This document shows, piece by piece, positions 52,601 through 61,379 of a stretch of 64,000 nucleotides of DNA. The DNA is from Bacillus infantis NRRL B-14911 (GTDB taxonomy: Bacteria; Bacillota; Bacilli; Bacillales; Cytobacillaceae): the NCBI RefSeq assembly GCF_000473245.1, contig NC_022524.1, positions 4,054,501-4,118,500 on the forward strand. The letters are read 5' to 3'. The notes beneath the pieces are model-generated. The model did no database searches, was not told where the DNA came from, and saw only the letters and a program-made list of their open reading frames with translations. Numbering within the stretch: the first letter of the stretch is position 1; every line of letters starts with the position of its first letter. Position numbers and translations under genes: made by a program.

Positions 52601-55600
52601 GCTCGTTCTGACACTTCGCTGTTTACTGCCAGCACAAGATCCAGCAGGATATCCCTAGTAAGCTGTGTGCCGGAATGAACTGCGTTTGTTATGGCTGTCC
52701 GGTAATCAGCAATATTCTCATCGACCACGTTTTCAGAACCTAAGATCATCCTAAGCTCAGAAGCTTGGATACTCTCGGGATTGCTCTGAATTCTTGGGAG
52801 AGTTTCCCTTCCATTTACCTCTTCAAGAATCTCGATTATTTCCTCAATGGTTATCGTGCCATCAGCCTCTACTGCTTCTGCTATTTTCAAACGGTATTCT
52901 GCCAGGTATTCCTGCTTAAAGGAATAATTTTCATTAAACAGCGCATCGGTCAGCTGCTCAATAGTCATTGAGGCAGGATGATCATTTATTTCTGCAAGAG
53001 CCAGTGCCTTATTCTTCTCTGTTATTGCGTTTTCGACATCCCATTCATTTAATTCTCCGACACTGTTTGCTTTTTCAAGCAATGCCGCCCTATACGCTTC
53101 GAGTCTGTCTTCCCTTGCATTTGTAAAAAACAGCTTAATATCCCAAATAGAGGCTCCTTCAGGATTCTCATTAATACGTTCAAGTGCAGCAGCTTCTTTC
53201 AGATTTTTCGCTTCATTAAGGATCTGATTTACAGTCTGGAAGATTTCTTCAAAGGTCAAGTCCCTGCCTTTAGTCAGCTGTTTTGCCCCTACCGCTGCAC
53301 GGAATTCCGGTAAAAGATGCTCATATTCAGGCTCGATATAAATGCCTGAGCTTCTGAGATCTATAATTGAAAAAGCAGCAGGATATTCATTAATATAATC
53401 AATCGCATCTTGTCTTTCTCTTTCATTTTCCTGCCTGTTTACGTCCTCCAGGATGGAAATCAGCTCAGCAGCTGAAATATGGCCCCCTTTGGAATCCATA
53501 TACATTTTTATCGCCATGCGGTATGGTGAAAGCCTCTCTTCTTTAACATATGTGTCAGCCGCCCTCAAAAGAGTACTATAGCTGAACCCTTGTGGATTCT
53601 CATTTATTTCAGCCAGAGCTTCCTGTTGATCCTGCTGGTTTACATCTTTTATTACCGACAGCAACGTTTCAAAGGTTAATTCTCTTCCAGCATCCAGCTC
53701 TGCCCGTGCTCTGCCGATATAGCCCACCAGCAATTCCTGGTCAATAAAGTTCCAGCCATATAAAGCAGCCAAATGATTGATAGTCAAACCTTCAGGATAA
53801 GCATTTACCTGTTCTATAATTTCCCTTTTATTCACTTGAAGAATCACTTCTGCCACCCTGCCGGCTGACATTGGACCGGAAGCTTTGATATCGTCCGAGA
53901 AAGCCTGCTTATAATCATCAAGGAATTCCTCACTGAATGAATGGATCTCGACAATGTAGCCAAGCTCCCGCATTGAGATAATGAATGGCGTGTTGTTCAA
54001 TGTCTCTATTGCATACGTTTTGTTGATATTATTAATCACTTCAGCAATATTTTGCTGGGTAAATACCATGCCATCATCAAGCAGAAGAGACAACTCATCT
54101 ATATACCTGAATATCAGCCGTTCATCTGCACTTGGAGAAATTCTCCATAAATGATCAATATTAATGAGTTTAGGTTCTGTCATTAACAAATTAATAGTAT
54201 ATGCAACTTCTTTTTGGGCCATTTCCTGGTGAACCCTTGAAAGGGCAGAAAGAATTTCACTATATTGAAGGGCTCTGCCGTTTCTTTCTTTTAACGCTTT
54301 TAGCTCCTTGCGATATTCTTCTAAATACTCTTCCCATACATTATAGCCTTTTGAAGCACTCACAAGAGCAGCGTACTCAAAGCTGTCAATATTATCGCTG
54401 ATATACTGGACAGCTGCATCGGAAACCCTGTCATTTACCTGATTGACAATTTCACTGAGTTGTACAGCCGTCAGCTCTGCCTGAAGTTCTTCCAGTCTAA
54501 GTGAGACAGACTCTCTGTAATCAAGGATCAACTCTTTATCAAGCCAAGTGCTGGATAAAACTTTCCTGAGATGGTCCATAGTAAAAGTTTCGGGATTGTT
54601 ATTAATATAAGCTAATGCCAATTGACTGTTAATATCCTCAATCAGCTGCCTGATATCATATTCCGAAAGGTTTCCTGAACTGATATTAACAGCCTCTACC
54701 AATGCGGCACGATAGAACTCCAGGGCATTGCTATCGACCAGCCCATAATGATCTACTGCATCCGAAAGCTGGAAGTACGTCGATTCCTCCGGATTCATGT
54801 TAATCGCAGCAAGAGCACTGCCTCTTATATCGGAGTTGACAGCCCTGACAATTGCTATAACTTCTTCCTTTGTGAGATCCCCTTTTTCATTTTGCTTTCT
54901 TTCAAGAGCTGCTTGATATTCAGATAGCTGTTTAAAGGCAAAGTCTCCGATAGCTACGATGCTCAATGCATAATAGTAGTCCCTATCTGTATTTATTTCA
55001 TGCAAGTACGCCTGATCATTTATATCTGCGACCAATTTCGAGATAGCTTTGGCTGAAAGCGGCGCTGACTGGGAAGCTTTATAGTCTGCAATAGCTTTCC
55101 GGTATGAATCAATCAGCTGGTACTCTAAATTAGTACTAGAAACAGCACTCAATGCTTCGGTTGAGAAATGTTCAGGATTGGAGTTAATCTCCTCTAAGAA
55201 CACTTCATGGATGTCAGCAGTACTCAAATTCTTTATGATCTCTACAATTTCAGTGGCAGTTAAAGGGCCTTCTTGAGCGATAACCCTCTTTAACTCTGTC
55301 CGGATCACTTCAACCGGTACATTAATAATGTGATATCCATACTCTGCTGCCAAAGTATACAAATCCATCATCTCGGCAGATTCCGGATGGCTATTAACAG
55401 CATTTAATGCTGCTTCTTTTTCCATACTGAAAATAGTATTGGAGATTTCTTCGCTGCTTAAGTGTCCATACTTACTATAGGCTGCAGTTAAGGCATCGCG
55501 GTAATCCTGAATCCTGAAACTGCCAAAAACATACTGTACCTTATTAAGATCCTCAAAGGTAAACCCTGATAGATTAGAATTGATAGCCTCTATCCCTTCT

Positions 55601-58600
55601 TCTATCAATACACCATTCAGTCTGCTTACAGCTAATCCAACATCACCAAGGGTGAGGTCTCTATTATTTTCCGACAACACCTTCTTTAGTTCTGCTCTAT
55701 ACCGTTCCAGCTCTTTTTCTTTGACTCCGGAGTCGGAAGCTCCCATCAAATCCTCTGCTGTGAAACCGTCTATGTTCTGATTGATTTTAGCCAGGGATTC
55801 CAGGGGGTTTTCATAATGTTCCAGATCATACCCTGACTCAAATTGCTTCAGTGCAGCAAGAGCCTGATTGATTTTTTCCTGTCCAGTAAAATCACTGTCT
55901 TCTGCCCCCAGAAGCCTTGCCTGTGCTACAAGCATTTGGGCAATTTGGACTTTGGAACGCACTTCGGCTGCATTTTCTTCGGTAATAAATTCCGCATTCG
56001 GTATGGCAGCAAGTGCCTCATTGGCGGATTCAATCGCCTGCTCTTTCAGATCTCCAAACTCAGCGATCTTCGTTTCTACTGCCTCGAGCTTTTCAATACC
56101 GGTAAAGTCTGAATCCGCTGCTCCCTTCTGCCTGGCTGCTTCAATAGCATCAGCAGCAGCCTGCAGCTGATCTTTGGCGCTCTGCAGTGTATCCCTCGAA
56201 ATGGACTCAGGTTCCGGCAGCAGTGCAATGGCTTCATTGGCAGCAAGGATCGCTTCATTAAGCTGGTGTTCAAATGCAATTACTTTGGCCAAAACTGCTT
56301 GAAGCTTGGACAATCCCGTGAAATCAGCATCAGTTGCACCCTTTTGGCGGGCAGCATTAAGTTTTATATTGGCTGATTCTGCATCTGCCTTCACTTCTTT
56401 GAAATTGGAAACAGTAACCTGGTCCGCTTCAGGCAGGCCGGCAATGGCTGCATTGGCTTCTGAGATGGACTGTTTTTTCTCAATCTCAAGAGAACTGATT
56501 TTCTCTTTCACTTCAGACAGTTTGCCGAGATTAGCAAAGTCTGCATCCTCTGCCCCTTTTGCCCTTGCTTCAGCGATGGCTGATTCTGCATTTGCAAGCT
56601 TTTCTTTTGCTTCCGAAAGTGTGCTGAAAGAAATATCTGCTGGAACAGGAAGATTTGAAATTGCTTGATTTGCTGCTGAAACAGCTTCGGTGTATTGCTG
56701 TTCCAGTTCGGCAATTTTCACTTCAGCGGAAGAGATCTTCTCCAGTCCAGTAAAATCGCTGTCCTCAGCACCTTTTGTTCTTGCAATTGCTACGGCATTC
56801 TTGGCAGCAGCTGCAAGGATTTTTACTTCTTTAAAGTTCTGTGCAGTAATGTCTTTCGCTGCAGGTATTTTTCCGAGCGCTTCATTTGCAGTAAGGATCA
56901 CTTCCTCCAGGGCAGTCTCCATCATTTCAATCGCTCTTTCAGTTTCATCCACCCTGTCAAGCTCAGGGAAGTCAGCATCCACTGCTCCTTTTGCCCTTGC
57001 ATCAGCAATGGCTTCCACAGCTGCCTGCCATTTTGCCTTTACTTCATCGAGATTTTCTGTCCCTATTTCTTCTGCTGCAGGGAGAGCAGAAATGGCCTGG
57101 TTGGCAGCAGTAATAGCTTCCGCGCTGCTATTCTCAAGTTCCAATACTTTTTCATCAGCTTGCAAAAGTTTTTCTATATGTTCAAAATCGGCCTCAGCAG
57201 CCCCTTTTTCTTTCGCATCAGCAATGGCTAGCTTCAGTTTGGAAACATCAGCTTTCACCTGTTTGAAGTTGGCAAATGTAATGGCCGATACATCCGGAAG
57301 GTTTTGAAGCATTTCATTTACCAGTTCAACTGCTTCAGCTTTTTCACCGAGAAGCTCTGCCATTCTCTCCTCAATCTGATCAATTTTCTCCAGGTTTACA
57401 AATCCACTGTTTTCTGCGCCTGCCTGCCGTGCTGCCTCTACTTTGGTCTTAACTGCATTGAGCTCTGACTGCAGTGCTTCAATCATCTCAACCGTAATGC
57501 TATCTGGCTCAGGAAGGGAAGCGATAGCTTTATTTGCAGCATCAATCGCAGAAATTCGCGCATCATCCAGCAGGGCAATTTTTGCTTCCACACTAGCCAG
57601 TACACTCAATAGTGCAAAATCTGAATCTGCAGCTCCTTTGATTTTTGCCTGTTCAACGGCCGTCCTTGCTATATTTGCAAGCTTACGGACTGACTCTAAG
57701 TTTCCTACGGTAATATCATCGGTTTCCGGAAGTGCTGCCAGCTTTTCTACCGCCATACTGATAGCAGCTGCCTTTGCTTGGAGCAGCTCAGAAACAGCAG
57801 ATTCAACTGCATTCAATTTTGCCAGTAAATCTTCCCCATCACGGATGAAGTCAGAAGGCACGGCTCCTTTTAACTTTGCTTCTGCAGCAGCACGCTTAGC
57901 TTCTTCCATTTGCTGTATGATTTCATCAATTGCCTCAATGGTAATGGCATCAGGCTCAGGCAGCTCTGCCAGCTTTGCAAGGACGCTCTCCAGGACTGCT
58001 TCCTTCACGCCTTCAAGCTTTTGAATATGCTGCAAAGCGTCGTTCAGACGGCTGTAGTTTTTCACATTTGCATCTTTCTCAGGATTGGCAATCCCGGCTG
58101 CCTTGGCCTTATCTGAAGCTGCCTCTGCTGTGGCTGCATCATTTTTCAATTTAGGCAATCCGGCTGAGGTAATATAAGGTAAATATTCCTTCTTAGGCAG
58201 TTCAGCCAGCTTTTCGTTCAATTCCTTAATTGCATCCATCTTTGCTGACAGCTGTGTTTTCAGCTTATTCAACTCATCAATCAGATTCTTGCTTCCCTCA
58301 ATAAAATCCGTTTTAGCTGCTCCAAGCGAGATAGCAGTTACTACATAAGCATCTGCTTTTTGGATGCTTGCGAGGTCCTTTTCCGTCTGTTCGAGCACCT
58401 TCTTAATCTCCGCTTTTGCCAGGTTTACACTGGTGTTCCTGACCTTCTTCAAGTCTTCATTCACTTCTTCTGTTGCACCCTGGATCTTACCGGCATTCCC
58501 GATTGTTTCAAAGTTCTGGATAGCCCCAGCTTTTCCGCCTGATAAATGAACAGCCGACTTTGCTGAGAGCTTTGAGATTTCTGCTTCAACCTTTAAGGAA

Positions 58601-61083
58601 ACTGCTTTCTCTGCTAAGACTTCAGGCTGTCCAAAGCTGCCATTGATCTCAGTCTCCCCTGCTGTCATACCCCCATTAGCGAGGATAATTTTCGGGATGG
58701 AAATGCTTCCCGCTCCTGAGCTTAACTTCGCAGGACTCTTAAATGTAACAGAGGGAAGATCAGCTGCACTTCCTTCTTCAGCCTGAAGGGTAACATGAAG
58801 ATTTTCCTGCCCTTCAATGGTTATGCTGCCTGCTGAAAAGTCAGGCTTAGCCGTTACTGTTACATCCTTTTCGAGAATGATATTGGTGCTATTGTAATTT
58901 CCCGCGAGCTGCACTTCGGACGCGCCGGTTGGATTGGAAGGTGAAATCCTTAAGCTGCCGATTGTGCTGCTGCCATCGCTTTTCAGCCTGATTCCATTAT
59001 CATCACTGACAAAGACAGAATCTGCTTTAACATGATTGAAAACAATAGTGCCTACTTTCCCTGATAGCACTTTGATGGCTGATGCTTCGATATTATCAAG
59101 TGTTACCTCGCCTTCATCCCCTGGATCAAGAACCAGCGTGCCTGAAATCACCAGGTTTTGAAGAGTTGCACTTCCCTTGACCGTTACATTTCCATTGACA
59201 GCGGCACTGTTTCCAGTTGTCGGTGCTCCATAAACTGCTCCTGATGCCGGGTGGATTAAGTAGCTCCTGGAGTAGGTACGATTGTTTTCAAAGATGTTCC
59301 CAGAAACAGCCTGTTCCGCAGCTGGAGTCGCTGCTGCAGTAGCAGCTGTACTGTAATTTCCGGAAGAGTCAACTGCATAAACAGCAAATGCATAGTCCAC
59401 ATCATTTGACAGGCTGGCAATATCAAAAGAAACCCGGCCTGAACCTTTTTCTGTCACAGTAGCCTTCTGGGCTCCTGCAGATTCCCTGGAAACACTTTTC
59501 CCTGCAAGATAATAAATCTCATAATGGCTGAAATCAGCTTCGCTGCTGGCATTCCAGGATAATGTCACTTTTGTATGATCAGAGACAGCAGAAAGGCCTG
59601 TTAAGCCTTGCGGCGGCGTCTGGTCGGAAGGAATCGGACTTCCTGTGTTAACCGGTGCAGCTGCAGCAGCATCAGGATTATCCTTTCCATTTAATTTAGC
59701 GATATTGCCTTTAACTTGATTATAGTTTGTGATAACATCTGCAACTTTGCTGGCAGCAGAGTAATGAAGATCGCCAATTTTCAAACCATTCTCCAGCGTT
59801 ATAGCTGCACCTGATGCCTCCAGCATCTCAATCTCGCCTGCTCCCTTCAAGTGGATCGGCTTTTCATTCGCAAATGATGCCTTTTGTACCTTGCCGTTCA
59901 GCTCTAACTTTGCTGCCTGTCCTTTTACCATCAGCTGCGGGATAGTATTTTCTGATGATAGAACTGCATCTGCAAGAACCTCAGCAGAACGAACAGCTGT
60001 CGGTCCTTTCAGCTCAATCCGGCTGCCCATTGCGGCTGCTTCAAGGGCATTCAGTTTGGAATCATTAAAAATAGCCACAGCCTTCCCATTGATAACTGTA
60101 CTCTTTTCTACAGACAGACTTTTGCCGGTAAAAGAATTGGCCGCTTTTGAAGTGATCGTTAGACTGCCTTTAATATTGATGTTCTCAGCAGTGATAAAAT
60201 CTCCGTTGATGACCATGTCACCGTTAACGACCCCTCGTTCTCCTTTAAGAACGACATTGCCGGAGTTGTCCGGTTTCTCTGTTCCTGATGCATTAATCTC
60301 CAGGTAAGTAATCTCTGTAATTTCGTTCTTGTCTTGATTATATTTAATACCTGCACCTAATAGTGCATTTTCATTTTCCTTGCTGAAGAAAGGTTTTAGC
60401 TCTTTAGAATATGTATAGGCCTTACCATCGATATAAACTTTGCTTTCCGCCAGTTTTTCTATAGTGGCTGCTTTTTCCCCGATCACTTGCCTGAAAAGGA
60501 ATACTGAAAATTCAGCTCTGGACACATTGCCTTTGGGATCAAATAAGAATCCTGCTTTTCCTTTTGTGACCCCTGCCTGGTAGAGAGTCTTCACATTTTC
60601 CAAGTGGGCTGGAGAAATCTCTTTTAAATCCTTAAAGGGAACTTGAGCGCCGCTGGATTTTAGCTTAAACGCCCTGACTAAAGCTGTAGCCATTTCTTCC
60701 CTTGTCAAGGTGGCGTTAGGATTGAAGTATTCCCCTGTCCCCTTGAAGATTCCTGCCTCCTGCACAGCAAGAACTGATGAATAAAAGGCAGACTCCGGAC
60801 TCACATCTTTAAACCCTTTGCCGCTTGACGGCGCTTTGAGGTTCAAAGCACGCGTGAAAAGCTTAGCAGCCTGCTGGCGGGTGATAGCTGTTCCCGGTCT
60901 GAAAGTGCCATCGCCAAGCCCATCGATCACCCCGGCCTTTACAAGATGTGAAATCTCTTCATAACCGAAGCTCCCCTTCTTTAAATCCGAAAAGTCTGCC
61001 GCTTCAACTGAATTGGCAGCTGCTGATGCAACAATTGAAGTAGTGACTGCAGCAGCTAAGATCTTTTTCCTATTATTTTTCAT
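49603..61083 (-). CDS. Giant repeat-rich SLH surface protein, 3826 residues
   Basis: The longest gene in the window. It has a signal peptide (cut near VEAAD, residue 28), three SLH motifs (30-200), a beta-solenoid-like region (about 270-450), a fibronectin-III-like domain (about 505-595), and a second beta-solenoid-like region (about 600-880). From 949 to about 1750 there are 11 repeats of family A, mostly exactly 72 residues, with signature AR-KGA-DSDF. From about 1760 to 3585 follow about 27 repeats of family B, 62-73 residues, with L-xx-IN-x-NP-E-x-F and YR-A. A beta-rich C-terminus follows. GGAGG precedes the ATG. No catalytic motif was seen; an adhesin or wall spacer is likely. Confidence 0.93.
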   Translation of the reverse strand: MKNNRKKILAAAVTTSIVASAAANSVEAADFSDLKKGSFGYEEISHLVKAGVIDGLGDGTFRPGTAITRQQAAKLFTRALNLKAPSSGKGFKDVSPESAFYSSVLAVQEAGIFKGTGEYFNPNATLTREEMATALVRAFKLKSSGAQVPFKDLKEISPAHLENVKTLYQAGVTKGKAGFLFDPKGNVSRAEFSVFLFRQVIGEKAATIEKLAESKVYIDGKAYTYSKELKPFFSKENENALLGAGIKYNQDKNEITEITYLEINASGTEKPDNSGNVVLKGERGVVNGDMVINGDFITAENINIKGSLTITSKAANSFTGKSLSVEKSTVINGKAVAIFNDSKLNALEAAAMGSRIELKGPTAVRSAEVLADAVLSSENTIPQLMVKGQAAKLELNGKVQKASFANEKPIHLKGAGEIEMLEASGAAITLENGLKIGDLHYSAASKVADVITNYNQVKGNIAKLNGKDNPDAAAAAPVNTGSPIPSDQTPPQGLTGLSAVSDHTKVTLSWNASSEADFSHYEIYYLAGKSVSRESAGAQKATVTEKGSGRVSFDIASLSNDVDYAFAVYAVDSSGNYSTAATAAATPAAEQAVSGNIFENNRTYSRSYLIHPASGAVYGAPTTGNSAAVNGNVTVKGSATLQNLVISGTLVLDPGDEGEVTLDNIEASAIKVLSGKVGTIVFNHVKADSVFVSDDNGIRLKSDGSSTIGSLRISPSNPTGASEVQLAGNYNSTNIILEKDVTVTAKPDFSAGSITIEGQENLHVTLQAEEGSAADLPSVTFKSPAKLSSGAGSISIPKIILANGGMTAGETEINGSFGQPEVLAEKAVSLKVEAEISKLSAKSAVHLSGGKAGAIQNFETIGNAGKIQGATEEVNEDLKKVRNTSVNLAKAEIKKVLEQTEKDLASIQKADAYVVTAISLGAAKTDFIEGSKNLIDELNKLKTQLSAKMDAIKELNEKLAELPKKEYLPYITSAGLPKLKNDAATAEAASDKAKAAGIANPEKDANVKNYSRLNDALQHIQKLEGVKEAVLESVLAKLAELPEPDAITIEAIDEIIQQMEEAKRAAAEAKLKGAVPSDFIRDGEDLLAKLNAVESAVSELLQAKAAAISMAVEKLAALPETDDITVGNLESVRKLANIARTAVEQAKIKGAADSDFALLSVLASVEAKIALLDDARISAIDAANKAIASLPEPDSITVEMIEALQSELNAVKTKVEAARQAGAENSGFVNLEKIDQIEERMAELLGEKAEAVELVNEMLQNLPDVSAITFANFKQVKADVSKLKLAIADAKEKGAAEADFEHIEKLLQADEKVLELENSSAEAITAANQAISALPAAEEIGTENLDEVKAKWQAAVEAIADARAKGAVDADFPELDRVDETERAIEMMETALEEVILTANEALGKIPAAKDITAQNFKEVKILAAAAKNAVAIARTKGAEDSDFTGLEKISSAEVKIAELEQQYTEAVSAANQAISNLPVPADISFSTLSEAKEKLANAESAIAEARAKGAEDADFANLGKLSEVKEKISSLEIEKKQSISEANAAIAGLPEADQVTVSNFKEVKADAESANIKLNAARQKGATDADFTGLSKLQAVLAKVIAFEHQLNEAILAANEAIALLPEPESISRDTLQSAKDQLQAAADAIEAARQKGAADSDFTGIEKLEAVETKIAEFGDLKEQAIESANEALAAIPNAEFITEENAAEVRSKVQIAQMLVAQARLLGAEDSDFTGQEKINQALAALKQFESGYDLEHYENPLESLAKINQNIDGFTAEDLMGASDSGVKEKELERYRAELKKVLSENNRDLTLGDVGLAVSRLNGVLIEEGIEAINSNLSGFTFEDLNKVQYVFGSFRIQDYRDALTAAYSKYGHLSSEEISNTIFSMEKEAALNAVNSHPESAEMMDLYTLAAEYGYHIINVPVEVIRTELKRVIAQEGPLTATEIVEIIKNLSTADIHEVFLEEINSNPEHFSTEALSAVSSTNLEYQLIDSYRKAIADYKASQSAPLSAKAISKLVADINDQAYLHEINTDRDYYYALSIVAIGDFAFKQLSEYQAALERKQNEKGDLTKEEVIAIVRAVNSDIRGSALAAINMNPEESTYFQLSDAVDHYGLVDSNALEFYRAALVEAVNISSGNLSEYDIRQLIEDINSQLALAYINNNPETFTMDHLRKVLSSTWLDKELILDYRESVSLRLEELQAELTAVQLSEIVNQVNDRVSDAAVQYISDNIDSFEYAALVSASKGYNVWEEYLEEYRKELKALKERNGRALQYSEILSALSRVHQEMAQKEVAYTINLLMTEPKLINIDHLWRISPSADERLIFRYIDELSLLLDDGMVFTQQNIAEVINNINKTYAIETLNNTPFIISMRELGYIVEIHSFSEEFLDDYKQAFSDDIKASGPMSAGRVAEVILQVNKREIIEQVNAYPEGLTINHLAALYGWNFIDQELLVGYIGRARAELDAGRELTFETLLSVIKDVNQQDQQEALAEINENPQGFSYSTLLRAADTYVKEERLSPYRMAIKMYMDSKGGHISAAELISILEDVNRQENERERQDAIDYINEYPAAFSIIDLRSSGIYIEPEYEHLLPEFRAAVGAKQLTKGRDLTFEEIFQTVNQILNEAKNLKEAAALERINENPEGASIWDIKLFFTNAREDRLEAYRAALLEKANSVGELNEWDVENAITEKNKALALAEINDHPASMTIEQLTDALFNENYSFKQEYLAEYRLKIAEAVEADGTITIEEIIEILEEVNGRETLPRIQSNPESIQASELRMILGSENVVDENIADYRTAITNAVHSGTQLTRDILLDLVLAVNSEVSERALTEINANPEAVTAELLRKAGVTVYAYPDRLQLYREAIAKKKAELEKDLSLTELEAVIEDVNANYRQYIEELVLKRIIENPDTFTIDDLNQLNIYPEYEDKIAEYRQKVKAELDRLTVDRIRQIVWAVDSAVRENAAAEMLNVIKSDPTGFSFKVLQQATRNLAISADRIDLYRKAVASFLDENNGQMGLYQLESLIMETDKAATFKKAKEAPLSLTIIDVEYLVRDAGNWAISVQYLEGYRTSIKAEVDSGRELTSQRVVELINQVGREYGLAEIIRDGAGFKDQSLLHVVYPYYSWELMDAYREAVIDLLETNQTLTIVLLNELAAGINSAHFLNQITADPQSAEVDQLRLLLQEDDLVRSDYEYLELYRSTLVQLKAEKDEGELFTISEVKQAITKANAEIDGSRLDAINKNPEGFDINDLGKLIGYELINYSNLDFYQQSVAQMLAELERDLTAEEILEAVKLGNELADKANLDAINLNPDSFGLSDLEEVAGNINWSNLEYYREAIKAMLSVKGAPLTKEEIKQAVVEGDALAVEARLAEINGSPEKFESSILGELYGYDIVQWENMEWYRSALNEAIQSNNGEPLSYEEIRDILLQVNSAETNSILEKINSNPGEVTRDEIYSLLPDEIAHLVFDPYVSYYQDQFAEMKAEMGRDLRLEDVKTAVEDTNERIYEEIFDKITQNPQELQKYDLGIFEESYSENVYFSWEQFKLYQILFTEHLAAGGAPLSRDDIKMISEDVYANYNIIWSYILAKESYKSGDILDVATSDYQLSQVFLVPVSHGSEDITEQELYDLVESGVAVSAGPPNNGENTLIDTAGLPAGDYAVYLVDNGSGVFGKSNTIHLDAGAENPGEGVNSLPETKEEKPAEDSVVEEVKQTSSGTVSIKLQDETFIEVTVEDQDLNLNSNAADTVAVQAVNDNGELLEVILTETGADTNVFVGTVMLNLSAEKSEEMLTITDGDTVTITYTDEANAEGKKIEAAQSITIPFGKTK
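50330..55815 (-). repeat. Family B coding repeats, about 200-bp period
   Basis: About 27 copies of 62-73 codons. Each starts LxxINxNPExFTxxDL, continues to YRxAI and ends LTxxEIxxxIxxVN. Copies are divergent, with length changes mainly between the DL and YR parts. Confidence 0.9.
55840..58240 (-). repeat. Family A coding repeats, 216-bp period
   Basis: One degenerate copy and ten clear copies. From copy 2 to copy 10 the recurring LP or IP lies exactly 72 codons apart in all eight intervals. Consensus core: AANxAIAxLPxxxxIT, then AIxxARxKGAxDSDFxGLEK. Probably a three-helix bundle per unit. Confidence 0.9.
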
Positions 61084-61346
61084 ATATTAACCTCCAATGG
61101 TAAAGTTATACATTTATATTATACTAGTAAATTAGTCTCGATTCCATAAACTTCTAACAAAAGTAGGTCTTTTTTCATTCGTCTTGTTCAGCATAATAAA
61201 TTTATATGATTAGAGCTTATAAATTATATATCAACATAGAAAAACTAAATTTCACTTTTTCACAATAAGGTAGAACAATACTTTCTAACCTTGTATATCG
61301 TTATTCTAAAATAATTATCAGCTACCATTCAGTATAGTAAGAGCAC
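61084..61346. other. Leader and promoter region of the giant gene
   Basis: AT-rich sequence with a TATAAT-like box about 45-50 bp upstream of the start on the minus strand and no clear -35. No ORF or RNA recognised. Confidence 0.4.
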
Positions 61347-61379
61347 AAAAAGCAGGCTGCTTCAGCAGCCTGCTTTTTT
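61347..61379 (-). terminator. Terminator of metallophosphoesterase-SLH gene
   Basis: AGCAGGCTGC-TGAA-GCAGCCTGCT with flanking T residues on the minus strand. Confidence 0.88.
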
